A stretch of 31,641 nucleotides of DNA from CAYYYJ01 sp964631205 (GCA_964631205.1 CAZVWU010000008.1:1-31641); one strand, 5' to 3'; shown: positions 14,483-21,378, numbered from the stretch's first letter. Notes: generated by a model from the letters alone, not told the origin. Program-made: numbers and translations.

Positions 14483-14698
14483 ATGACTATGGAATACATA
14501 AAGAACAAATATATAATCTCGACAACAAAGAAGAACATTATGGGACTGGTTAAGATCGTTGTTGAGGGTTATAGATGTGAGAGATGCAGTCACGAATGGG
14601 CTCCAAGAAATGAAGAACAACCGAGGGTATGCCCAAAATGTCATTCGCCATATTGGGACAAGGAAAGAATTAGGGATTTAAAGAGGAAAGGGAAATGA
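14483..14698 (+). CDS. Zinc-ribbon protein, 71 aa
   Basis: Short protein with VVEGYRCERCSHEWAPR and VCPKCHSPYWDKER, giving two Cys-x2-Cys knuckles, the pattern of a conserved archaeal one-ribbon family in which the part before VEGYRCERC is variable. ATG at 14483 fits the TATA position; 14489 and an internal ATG at about 14540 (MGLVKIVVEG) are alternatives. Its stop overlaps the methyltransferase ATG by 4 nt (ATGA), so it is coupled to the restriction-modification locus and might regulate it or bind DNA. No specific function can be assigned. Confidence 0.8.
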   Translation: MTMEYIKNKYIISTTKKNIMGLVKIVVEGYRCERCSHEWAPRNEEQPRVCPKCHSPYWDKERIRDLKRKGK

Positions 14699-16281
14699 TG
14701 GATATGAAAAATAAGCTACCTTTCTTGCATACACAAATACTTGAACTTGCATATAATGAACTTAGAAATAACAATATTGATCTAGATTTCTCAAAGATAA
14801 CTAAAGAAACAGGTTATCCTTCAGATAGTAAAACTTTGTCTAATGCTATTCAAAGTTTAAATGAAAAAGGGCTTATACAGACTCAGCAGATTCAGAATAA
14901 TGGGTCAAAGTTTCTAAAATTAAAACTACCAACAAAAAGACCAGAACTCTTTGATATAATATCAAATAAGAACGCTGAAGATTTCAATTTCACACCAACG
15001 ATTAACTTTAATAAATATTTTGAAGAGTATCAATCTAAAAAAATTTATCAATATCAACTTAATGGATCTAGATTACAATCCCTGAATAATTTTGGAATCG
15101 TGCATAATTGGTATGATTATTTAGAAGATTTTCCATTCCAATTTACGTGGGATATGATTAATAAACATTGTAAAAATAATGATGATATAGTATTAGATCC
15201 TTTTTCTGGAAGTGGAACAACCTTAGTTACAGCTAAGCTTACAGGTCATAATTCCTATGGTGTTGATATTAGTCCTTTAATGAAATTTATATCTGAGGTC
15301 AAAACTACATGGAATATTGATTTTGAATTATTTAAGAATAACATGACAGAAATTAATAAAGAACTATTGTCTGGTTTTAAGACTATTGATAAAGTCAAAA
15401 TAAAAAATGAGTTTTTGCAAAATATGCCTAAGAAAGAGATAAATCAGTGGCTAAGTCCAATCTTGCAAAAACAGATAGCTTTCACAAAGGATAAAATCAA
15501 TGAAGTTTCCGAGGAGAAAATCAAAAAAATCTTTCTTTTTGCTATGGCTAAAAGTGCTTTTGATGGTTCTTATGTTGCTTTATGTCCTGGTACAACTTTC
15601 TATCCATATAGGAAGAAAATCCCATTTTATGAATTATTTATTAAGAAACTAAATCAAATCTATTATGATTTGAATATTTTGTCTAAAATGAATCACTATG
15701 GACAAGTTAATGTTATTAATGGTGATTCTAGAAATATATCAAAATTAATTGCTAAAAAAGTAAAGTTAAGTTTAACTTCTCCGCCTTATCCTAATGATTT
15801 GGAATATACAAGACAGACTCGTTTAGAATTATATCTTTTAGACTTTGTGAAAAACATGGATGGAGTTAGAGATTTAAAGAAGAATATGATTAAAGGAAGC
15901 ACTAAACTAATATTTAAGGAGAGTGATAGTGCGAAATTTGTAGAAAATAATGTATTAGTTAATGACGTATCAAATAAAATCGCAGAAGCATTGAAACATA
16001 AGAATTGGGGGTTTGATTATCCTCGAATGATAAAAGAATATTTTGGAGATATGTATCTTAATTTAAAATCACATTTAGAAATATTAGATGAAGATGGAGT
16101 TTATATTCTTGTAGTGGGAGATCAAACTTATAAGAATATAGTCATACCTGTTGGTAAGATTCTAGCAAAGATGGCAGTAGAATTAGGCTATGGAAAAGTA
16201 GAGGTTGAACATCATAGGATGAGAAGAAGTACAACGCATAATATTCCACTACCAGAAGAGAATGTAATACTCTACAAATAA
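14695..16281 (+). CDS. DNA methyltransferase of a type II restriction-modification system
   Basis: The 528 residues have the S-adenosylmethionine site VLDPFSGSGTT (166-176) followed by GVDISP, and about 190 residues later the catalytic TSPPY (361-365), the motif of N4-cytosine or N6-adenine methyltransferases. The order motif I then motif IV is opposite to the common beta class, and a long helical target-recognition region lies between. Residues 5-80 look like a winged helix (DFSKITKETGYPSDSKTLSNAIQSL), possibly for autoregulation. The gene is markedly AT-rich compared with the RNA polymerase genes, consistent with horizontal transfer. It converges tail-to-tail with the restriction enzyme gene. 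Confidence 0.92.
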   Translation: MMDMKNKLPFLHTQILELAYNELRNNNIDLDFSKITKETGYPSDSKTLSNAIQSLNEKGLIQTQQIQNNGSKFLKLKLPTKRPELFDIISNKNAEDFNFTPTINFNKYFEEYQSKKIYQYQLNGSRLQSLNNFGIVHNWYDYLEDFPFQFTWDMINKHCKNNDDIVLDPFSGSGTTLVTAKLTGHNSYGVDISPLMKFISEVKTTWNIDFELFKNNMTEINKELLSGFKTIDKVKIKNEFLQNMPKKEINQWLSPILQKQIAFTKDKINEVSEEKIKKIFLFAMAKSAFDGSYVALCPGTTFYPYRKKIPFYELFIKKLNQIYYDLNILSKMNHYGQVNVINGDSRNISKLIAKKVKLSLTSPPYPNDLEYTRQTRLELYLLDFVKNMDGVRDLKKNMIKGSTKLIFKESDSAKFVENNVLVNDVSNKIAEALKHKNWGFDYPRMIKEYFGDMYLNLKSHLEILDEDGVYILVVGDQTYKNIVIPVGKILAKMAVELGYGKVEVEHHRMRRSTTHNIPLPEENVILYK

Positions 16282-17205
16282 CTATAATTGATAGAAAAGT
16301 TTTTCCGAAATTTTTGTTGTTATTGTATCCATAATATATGTTTCTTCAATAGGCTTTTTCTTAGAAATTGCTTTTTGCATCAAATCAGGGCTAGTTGAAT
16401 AGCATTTGTCTATCTTAATTTTGTATTTATCAGTAGGTTTATCATATTCTGATTTTATAACTACAAATATCAGATTCTCTTCTTTATCTGGTTCTTTATT
16501 TGTAATGTCGGTCATCTGAATATTATAAATGGAGCATAAAATATAAAACAAAGAATCTTGAATAATCCAAATAGACTTTTTCCCAAAATGTTTAAACAAA
16601 TACCCCTTATCAATCATCTGCAGAGAACTTCCTTTTATAGATGCTTTAGAGTTAAGACCATACGCATAATTTCTTTTGGTTATATCAACCCCTTTAAAGA
16701 AATCCCTAACACATTCTACTAATTCTCTTGTAGCAGTAGTAGCATCAGACTGTAATTCTAAATGAGCATAATCATGAATTGTTAATTCGTTATTACTATT
16801 CTTTGATATTTGACATAATATTCCATCTGCTCTTCCATAAACACCAAGTCCTATTTCTCGAACTAAAACTAAATTCTTACCATTGAAGAACTTCTGTTTT
16901 ATGTAATCAAATATTATGAATTTGCCATCTTTATCTTTTTCGAAAAATCTGTAAGGGCATATAATAACTGGAAGCAAATTTGTTAAACCTCTATGCATAT
17001 GAAGGACTGAGCAAGCACCAGATTGATGCCTAAGTAAAGGTTTTCCATCATCGCCTGTTAGATTTGATTTCTTGTTTACAGGATCACACTCACCGTTTGG
17101 AAATCCACCATAAAACGGACATTTATAATTATTCCTAATTCTTGACACTGATTCTGCTTTGTTTGTTGGGGGAGAACCAAAAATTTCACTAACGTATCGA
17201 TTCAT
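16282..17205 (-). CDS. NotI-like type II restriction endonuclease
   Basis: Predicted to cut DNA at the site protected by the adjacent methyltransferase. It resembles the NotI family: an N-terminal SEIFG motif; Cys in YKCPF, GECD, GACSV and VIICPYR, matching the four-Cys metal site of NotI; then a PD-(D/E)xK-type core with Asp in VYGRADGIL and Glu-Leu-Gln in AHLELQSD, where NotI also uses a Glu-x-Gln version. About 307 aa against 383 in NotI. Two ATGs are possible: 17217 and 17205; I prefer 17205 because GAGGATTAAT lies in front at ideal spacing. The gene stops at the base after the methyltransferase ends. Confidence 0.82.
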   Translation of the reverse strand: MNRYVSEIFGSPPTNKAESVSRIRNNYKCPFYGGFPNGECDPVNKKSNLTGDDGKPLLRHQSGACSVLHMHRGLTNLLPVIICPYRFFEKDKDGKFIIFDYIKQKFFNGKNLVLVREIGLGVYGRADGILCQISKNSNNELTIHDYAHLELQSDATTATRELVECVRDFFKGVDITKRNYAYGLNSKASIKGSSLQMIDKGYLFKHFGKKSIWIIQDSLFYILCSIYNIQMTDITNKEPDKEENLIFVVIKSEYDKPTDKYKIKIDKCYSTSPDLMQKAISKKKPIEETYIMDTITTKISEKLFYQL

Positions 17206-17248
17206 ATTAATCCTCATTTATATTGGTTCAAATCCCTTAAATAATTTT

Positions 17249-17304
17249 ACTTTAGGAGCAGATTTCAGACTTTAGGAGCAAACCAGACTAAAGGAGCAAA
17301 GCCG
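17249..17304. repeat. Three imperfect 18-20-bp tandem repeats upstream of the restriction gene
   Basis: ACTTTAGGAGCAGATTTCAG, ACTTTAGGAGCAAACCAG and ACTAAAGGAGCAAAGCCG follow one another, about 45 bp upstream of the restriction gene start and running straight into direct repeat copy 2. Spacing near two helical turns suggests an operator for protein binding, or integration-associated iterons. Confidence 0.6.
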
Positions 17305-17345
17305 TTGAACTACATATCCCCTAGGGTTTTAAAATCCTGGGGAGG
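17304..17345 (+). repeat. 42-bp direct repeat, copy 2
   Basis: Second copy of the repeat at 12091-12131, same orientation, reading GTTGAACTACATATCCCC on through TTTTAAAA to TGGGGAGG. Together the two copies bracket 5.2 kb that contains the MccF/HIT/SWIM operon and the restriction-modification genes. Confidence 0.75.
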
Positions 17346-17379
17346 CTAAACTGATAAAACAAATAAACTTCGTGGAGAG

Positions 17380-17392
17380 AAGTCTTTATATA
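17380..17392 (+). promoter_or_regulatory. TATA box, leaderless gene
   Basis: TCTTTATATATTTG is centred about 22 nt before the ATG at 17408, so the mRNA should begin at that codon. This decides the start of the following gene; the frame itself is open further upstream. Confidence 0.65.
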
Positions 17393-17407
17393 TTTGTCTG
17401 CCTTTAT

Positions 17408-17872
17408 ATGAAAATGGGAAAAATTGGTAGATATCTAGGCTGTCTCGCTTCTGCTGCAGCATTGTTTTTTGCTGGCCAGGAAATCGGGTACAGAAAAGCA
17501 AATACATATACACAAACGATTAATGCTCAATTCCTTTATGATTTTACAGGCGATGGAATAGAAGATGTGATATACATAGATGAATCTATTCTACCGGATA
17601 AAAATTTTGTTATTGGTGCCCAGAGCGTGCATGCCAAAAAAAGGTCAGAACGCCTGTATATTATAGATCCTGGAAGGAGAATTTTTTTCTATATCGCGGA
17701 TAAAAAAGACAAATGTAGTATATTTGAAAGCGGCAAGACCTTAAAGATTTTGAATCTAGATAAGAGAGAAGGCGTTGAAATAGGGCCGCCTACAGGTGGA
17801 GGGTCTGGGATGCTCTATAGAAAATTCTATGACGATGAGAAAAGTGTGCCTCTGCTAGAAAAAAACTTTTAG
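17408..17872 (+). CDS. Small signal-anchored protein, 154 aa
   Basis: Begins MKMGKIGRYLGCLASAAALFFAGQEIGYRKA: a basic start and a hydrophobic stretch of about 16 residues, so it is probably anchored in or exported across the membrane. The outer part has YDFTGDGIEDVIYIDES, a calcium-loop/FG-GAP-like DxDGxxD sequence, and GPPTGGGSGMLYRKFY. I do not recognise the family. It lies just outside direct repeat copy 2, and the next feature is the 5S gene. Confidence 0.7.
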   Translation: MKMGKIGRYLGCLASAAALFFAGQEIGYRKANTYTQTINAQFLYDFTGDGIEDVIYIDESILPDKNFVIGAQSVHAKKRSERLYIIDPGRRIFFYIADKKDKCSIFESGKTLKILNLDKREGVEIGPPTGGGSGMLYRKFYDDEKSVPLLEKNF

Positions 17873-17903
17873 CTTCTCTTTTTATTATCTGGACTAGAAA
17901 ATA

Positions 17904-17914
17904 ACCTTTATAAA
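17904..17914 (+). promoter_or_regulatory. TATA box for 5S rRNA
   Basis: CCTTTATAAAT is centred about 25 nt before the inferred 5S start at about 17934. Confidence 0.65.
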
Positions 17915-17933
17915 TTCTTCGTGCAGTATATTA

Positions 17934-18127
17934 TCAGGCGGCCAAAGTGGGGTGGCACACCCGATCCCATTCCGAACTCGGCAGTGAAACGCCCCGACGG
18001 TCTAGGTTGTACTGCAGAAAGTATACCCTTTTCTTTTGTAAAAGAAAAGGTATAACCAAAAGAAAACATTTAGGAAATCAGTTTGGTTCTGTTGCCTGTT
18101 AATGCGGGAACCCTAGATAGCTGCCCT
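17934..18127 (+). rRNA. rrf: 5S rRNA with an internal 82-nt insertion
   Basis: The 5' part, AGGCGGCCAAAGTGGGG then CACCCGATCCCATTCCGAACTCGG, matches archaeal 5S with loop C intact. It continues GACGGTCTAGGTTGTACTGCAG, then is interrupted, and resumes ATGCGGGAACCCTAG ATAGCTGCC. Helix IV (CTAGG/CCTAG), loop E and helix I (GGCGGC with GCTGCC) can be formed only by joining both parts. Spliced length is about 112 nt, near the normal 120. No 16S or 23S gene is in the window. Exact ends are uncertain by a few nt. Confidence 0.85.
18020..18101 (+). other. 5S rRNA insertion, probable BHB intron, 82 nt
   Basis: A BHB can be drawn: GCAG pairs with CTGT, bulges AAA and TAA, and a short helix GTA/TGC. 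Excision joins CTGCAGAA to ATGCGG, giving a stem CTGCA/TGCGG closed by a GAAA tetraloop. Inside is the strong hairpin TATACCC-TTTTCTTTT / AAAAGAAAA-GGTATA, then ACCAAAAGAAAACATTT, the module shared with three of the tRNA introns. Retention in the mature RNA, as for the insertion in Halococcus morrhuae 5S, is a possible alternative. Confidence 0.78.
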
Positions 18128-18278
18128 TTCACTTTTTCTTTCTCAGCTATCCTTTTCTTTCCAAAGAAAAGTATACCGTACCCAAAAGAAAGGATTCACC
18201 CATTCGATTGGTTCGGTATTTCTTTGGTTAAAGAAAGGGTATACGTTAACGAAAAGAAAACATGAGGTTGGCTCCGGA

Positions 18279-18322
18279 GGAATAACTTTTTCTTTCTAGG
18301 AGAATAACTTTTTCTTTCTAGG
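18279..18322 (+). repeat. 22-bp perfect-type tandem duplication
   Basis: AATAACTTTTTCTTTCTAGG occurs twice in a row, 22 bp apart, with a single difference at the unit edge (GG versus AG). Each unit holds a pyrimidine tract like those in the intron hairpins. Confidence 0.8.
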
Positions 18323-18384
18323 ATATTGATTTAAAGAAAACCTGAACTAAAAGTAAGCCTTTGGGGGTTCGGCCGACTCAGCTA

Positions 18385-18408
18385 GAAACTGGTCTGAAGA
18401 CCAGTTTC
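18385..18408. terminator. 10-bp perfect hairpin between convergent units
   Basis: GAAACTGGTC, TGAA loop, GACCAGTTTC: a perfect 10-bp stem, followed by a second small stem CCCT/AGGG (18411-18424). It lies between the plus-strand 5S block and the end of the minus-strand gene at 18432, so it may end transcription from either side, although archaeal termination mainly relies on T-tracts. Confidence 0.4.
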
Positions 18409-18431
18409 GTCCCTCTTTGAAAGGGCTGATA

Positions 18432-18800
18432 TTAGATTGATAGTTTATTTTGGGCTATGTACCCCCCCTCATATGTCAGGGAATAAATAACGTCTGTGTG
18501 CATCTCCTCTTCTTTTTCCCAGTCCCTTTTTATCATGCCGAGGCTCATGAGCTTTTCAATTGAGGCCATTATTGATGAGCCTTCGATATTATTGATTGTG
18601 AGCAATTCCCCTATGGTTTGATGCTTTTTTGAAAGGAAGTTTTTTAGTATAATATTGTCTGCTTCTGTCATGTACACATCTTTTTTGGATGGGAATTCAG
18701 ATAAGTGAGGTTTTTTAAACGTTTCAATGCTGCTATAGTCGCCTACCTTTTCCCTTCCCATTGCAATTGACCACAAACTTTTATTCTTTGCATGATTCAC
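18432..18800 (-). CDS. Small winged-helix-like protein, 122 aa
   Basis: Central part TEADNIILKNFLSKKHQTIGELLTINNIEGSSIMASIEKLMSLGMIKRDW has the helix pattern of a winged helix-turn-helix, followed by a wing-like VIYSLTYEGGYIAQ; a DNA-binding regulator is likely but not a named family. The GTG at 18800 overlaps the preceding gene by 20 nt; an ATG at 18761 would also leave the domain intact. It is translationally linked to the Cys-rich gene upstream. Confidence 0.65.
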   Translation of the reverse strand: MNHAKNKSLWSIAMGREKVGDYSSIETFKKPHLSEFPSKKDVYMTEADNIILKNFLSKKHQTIGELLTINNIEGSSIMASIEKLMSLGMIKRDWEKEEEMHTDVIYSLTYEGGYIAQNKLSI

Positions 18801-19269
18801 AATGCCAACCCCCGCACCAAAATTCTAGGCTTTCAGAGTATTCTCCGCAGCCATCACAGACGCCTATTTCGGGCTTTGTATTTTTGTTTTCTTCTATCGG
18901 CCCTATGTCGCTCTTTATGTGTTCTGACCCTTCGAATGGGTAGAAGAAAAATATCTTGCTGAATTTTCTTGCTGTATCAGCACTAAACGTTGATATCCAA
19001 TGGTATACTTCATGTGTGTAACAGTAAGGGCATATTGGCGTCTCGCTTAACCTGTTGCAATCCAGGCAAGGCTCATAATTGTCTGCTGTATATGTGTGGA
19101 AGTGGGTCTTCAGGGATTGATGGAACTTCGTGAATGGTTGGGAAAACCCTTTTGGCAGCCAGTGCTCTACATTTTTTCCCAAACAGTCTATGCACAAAAA
19201 ATTCCATATAGGCTCTCTGCACAGCTGGCAGATTATTGCATCAAGGTCTTCAACTTCAGAAATTCTCAT
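18781..19269 (-). CDS. Cysteine-rich multi-zinc-ribbon protein, 162 aa
   Basis: Starts MRISEVEDLDAIICQLC, after a textbook ribosome site GGAGGTGG 4 nt before the ATG at 19269; the frame is open further upstream but that region is leader. Cys pairs: CQLC/CIDC, CLDC/CPYC, and CDGC / WCGGWHCESC near the C terminus, which could hold three zinc ions. Between them is an aromatic His-rich part (KTHFHTYT, HEVYHWI). I do not recognise the family. It forms a two-gene unit with the winged-helix protein that overlaps it. Confidence 0.75.
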   Translation of the reverse strand: MRISEVEDLDAIICQLCREPIWNFLCIDCLGKNVEHWLPKGFSQPFTKFHQSLKTHFHTYTADNYEPCLDCNRLSETPICPYCYTHEVYHWISTFSADTARKFSKIFFFYPFEGSEHIKSDIGPIEENKNTKPEIGVCDGCGEYSESLEFWCGGWHCESCKE

Positions 19270-19334
19270 AAATCCACCTCCAAAGCGGAATTGTCCGCGG
19301 CGCTCAGAAAAAAACAAAATCTTCATCACTTCAC

Positions 19335-19348
19335 TATTTATATATACA
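19335..19348 (-). promoter_or_regulatory. TATA box for the Cys-rich / winged-helix pair
   Basis: On the minus strand TGTATATATAAATAG would start RNA near 19312 and give a leader of about 40 nt containing the GGAGGTGG site. This supports the ATG at 19269. Confidence 0.5.
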
Positions 19349-19528
19349 AAAGATTGGGGATTTAAAAAGAACACCTAAAAAGCTATGCTGAAAAGGTCTT
19401 AAAAAATGGACAATATGACAATGTTTTGTCAGCATCCTGACATTTAGTTATACAAAAGTTTTTTTAATACCAAGAGGGATTTTTTAACCTCAACTCAAAA
19501 TCCTCAATATTTTAAAAAAAACCAGAAA

Positions 19529-19556
19529 ACTTTATAAAGCCTTGATCTATAAAATA
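19529..19556 (+). promoter_or_regulatory. TATA boxes ahead of the regulator gene
   Basis: ACTTTATAAAG and ATCTATAAAATAAC are two TATA-like boxes 31-58 nt before the ATG at 19587; GAGGT lies directly in front of that ATG. Upstream (about 19418-19445) TGACA/TGTCA sequences are repeated (TGACAATG, TTTGTCAG, CCTGACAT), possibly operator half-sites. Confidence 0.45.
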
Positions 19557-19586
19557 ACTGGTTAAGATTGATTCTTATGTTGAGGT

Positions 19587-20555
19587 ATGATTAATAACGG
19601 CAAAACAAACGGCTTCAAGGGAAACCTGCAGGTTGTTGAAAACTTGGATACGGGGGTGCAGAAAATATATAATTCTGTTTTTGTTGACCCGAAATACATA
19701 GACATAATAAGGAATGACCTTGCAATGCAGATTATAGGCAAGCTTGCAGGCTCAAAAAGCTGCGCGATGGATTTGTCAAGGGAGCTCAAGCAGCATGAGC
19801 AGAAGATTTATTACCATATAAGGAGGCTGGAGCAGGCCGGGATAATAAAAAGGGCTGGAGTTGAGAGGAGGTTCGGGATGCTCGCAAAGATGTACACTAC
19901 TGTAAGCCCGATTGTTTCTGCGAAGCTGTATGAAGATGGGACAATAGTTAACAATAAAGATTTATCGGTGGATTATCATAAAGCACAGTTTTTCTATCCC
20001 TTTGTTCACGAAGGGAAATTAGATGCAAAAATAATTGTAGGGGACACATCAACTCATGGAAGATTTGATGCTGAATCAAGAGAAGGGAACTATATATTCG
20101 ATCTTGCCATGCTTTTAGGTGGCCTTGTAAAGAACATTAAAGTTCCTTCATATAAACTAGATACGGAAGTTACAGATCAAGACCTAAAAGGCAATCTTAT
20201 ACTTGTAGGTAACTCGAAAACAAATACAATAATAGATAAGCTTAATAAAGACCTTTCTGTATACTTTGATGAATCTAAAGCATTCAGTCTAGTAAATAAA
20301 TTTACTAGCAAAATATATGATGATCCCATGGTAGGGATAGTTTTAAAAATAAATAATCCATTTGATAATACTAAAAAGATATTGCTGATAGGTGGCTCAA
20401 AGACCCGTGGGGCTAGATCCGCTTTTCTTGCATGCACAAAACATATAAAGGAACTTTTGGAAAAAGCTGATAAGGAAGGCAATTTTTTATGCCTTGTAAA
20501 AGGCGTAGATAGGGATGGCGATAAAGTTATAGATGAGGTGACATTTGTGGAGTAA
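19587..20555 (+). CDS. Winged-helix regulator with S-layer-like C-terminal domain
   Basis: The 322 residues begin with a linker; then an ArsR-type winged helix at about 45-105 (NDLAMQIIGKLAGSKSCAMDLSREL, EQKIYYHIRRLEQAGIIKR). The C-terminal half, GNLILVGNSKTNTIIDKLN through MVGIVLKINNPF and ILLIGGSKTRGARSA to DRDGDKVIDEV, resembles the C-terminal domain of archaeal S-layer proteins, where such domains are found fused to regulators in several archaea. It probably senses a ligand or the envelope state. The next gene starts one base after its stop, so it heads a three-gene operon with the PRTase-like genes. Confidence 0.8.
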   Translation: MINNGKTNGFKGNLQVVENLDTGVQKIYNSVFVDPKYIDIIRNDLAMQIIGKLAGSKSCAMDLSRELKQHEQKIYYHIRRLEQAGIIKRAGVERRFGMLAKMYTTVSPIVSAKLYEDGTIVNNKDLSVDYHKAQFFYPFVHEGKLDAKIIVGDTSTHGRFDAESREGNYIFDLAMLLGGLVKNIKVPSYKLDTEVTDQDLKGNLILVGNSKTNTIIDKLNKDLSVYFDESKAFSLVNKFTSKIYDDPMVGIVLKINNPFDNTKKILLIGGSKTRGARSAFLACTKHIKELLEKADKEGNFLCLVKGVDRDGDKVIDEVTFVE

Positions 20556-20556
20556 T

Positions 20557-21378
20557 ATGGTTACTGATATGGATGAGGATAAACAACTCAGGGATGGTGG
20601 AGAGTTGCCTACAGGAGATCGGATGCTGAATATCTATTTAGACAATTTTTATTTTGATAAACCTTTTGCTAGAAGGCCTGTTAGAAATTATTTGAGCAGG
20701 AGAGTTGCTGAATCAGCGAGCCTTCTTAGGAAGGCTACCGAAGAAGATAAAGTTTATGATCCATCCAGATACGTGGCTATATTCTGCATCGGGGGTACGG
20801 GAAGAAGATATATGGAGATATCGAGAGTGGCTCTGCAAGAACAGGGATTTAAGCTATATCCCGTACAATTAATAGAAGGCCCATATGACGAGGGGAGAAA
20901 GAAGAGACCAATAATACTGAGAAAAAGAGATTTGACAGAATTGAGGGTCTTAAGACCAAAACTTGGTATTTTTGTAGACAAAAACACAAGAACCGGTGTA
21001 ACGCTGAAAAATGCTGCTTATGAGATTTTTTATAAAAACAATATTATTGGCATCAAGAAATTGCTTGCCCATGTAATGATAGACGGTGCTGGGGCTACAA
21101 CAACTCATGTTGATCATTATAAAACTACAAGATCTGATATTGGATGTACTAATCGCATGGTAGGTTTAAGAAGATTTATGGAACAGGCGACAAGGGGTCT
21201 TGAGAACGATAGTTTGCCACCAGAAGCATTTGAATTATTCCATGATGGCAAATATCCCGGAACGGAATTGGATCTTGATCCAGATTGGTTCAGGCATGAA
21301 CCATCAGGTGTTGGTTCATGGACACCAGCAACCACAGTTTATAGGTTAATGGAAGATGCCAAAGAAAAAGTCGCATAG
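20557..21378 (+). CDS. Phosphoribosyltransferase-like protein
   Basis: The preferred ATG (20557) follows GGAG and the stop of the regulator, giving MVTDMDEDKQL and 273 residues. A PRPP-binding loop is visible at 138-150, IFVDKNTRTGVTL, matching the D-x-x-x-T-G-x-T-L pattern of type I phosphoribosyltransferases, and a preceding strand-loop VAIFCIGGTGRRYMEI typical of the Rossmann-like core. The long N- and C-terminal extensions are unlike purine or pyrimidine salvage enzymes, so the acceptor base is unknown. It overlaps the next gene by 23 nt, so the products may form a complex. Confidence 0.72.
   Translation: MVTDMDEDKQLRDGGELPTGDRMLNIYLDNFYFDKPFARRPVRNYLSRRVAESASLLRKATEEDKVYDPSRYVAIFCIGGTGRRYMEISRVALQEQGFKLYPVQLIEGPYDEGRKKRPIILRKRDLTELRVLRPKLGIFVDKNTRTGVTLKNAAYEIFYKNNIIGIKKLLAHVMIDGAGATTTHVDHYKTTRSDIGCTNRMVGLRRFMEQATRGLENDSLPPEAFELFHDGKYPGTELDLDPDWFRHEPSGVGSWTPATTVYRLMEDAKEKVA

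Larger units (their letters stand above)
18128..18431 (+). repeat. Cluster of pyrimidine/purine hairpin modules downstream of 5S
   Basis: No ORF. Contents in order: a GATAGCTG/CAGCTATC stem that overlaps the 5S end (18115-18150); hairpin CTTTTCTTT-CC-AAAGAAAAG followed by ACCCAAAAGAAAGG (18151-18193); hairpin TTTCTTT-GGTT-AAAGAAA then GTATACGTTAACGAAAAGAAAAC (18219-18261); a tandem duplication at 18279-18322; then TTTAAAGAAAACCTG. These are further copies of the intron module, outside any RNA gene I can identify. GTTGGC (18267) could pair with GCCGAC (18372), so the block may be one structured RNA. Confidence 0.6.

Noticed and set aside
17225..17236. GGTTCAAATCCC resembling a T-arm, possible split tRNA 3' half
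   Set aside because: The flanks do not form a T-stem or acceptor; it lies in the leader of the restriction gene. Considered chance.
17249..17304. CRISPR-like short repeats
   Set aside because: Only three imperfect 18-20-bp units without spacers; no cas genes. Better read as operator or iteron repeats.
18262..18380. SRP RNA or RNase P RNA
   Set aside because: GGGGGTTCGGC recalls the SRP 5' domain, but none of the conserved S-domain or P-RNA blocks is present.
18362..18382. GGCCGACTCAG as the true 3' strand of 5S helix I, making the 5S gene about 450 nt
   Set aside because: GCTGCC at 18120-18125 pairs with GGCGGC and has the correct 3-nt distance from helix IV, as in Haloarcula 5S; the distal match is only five bases.
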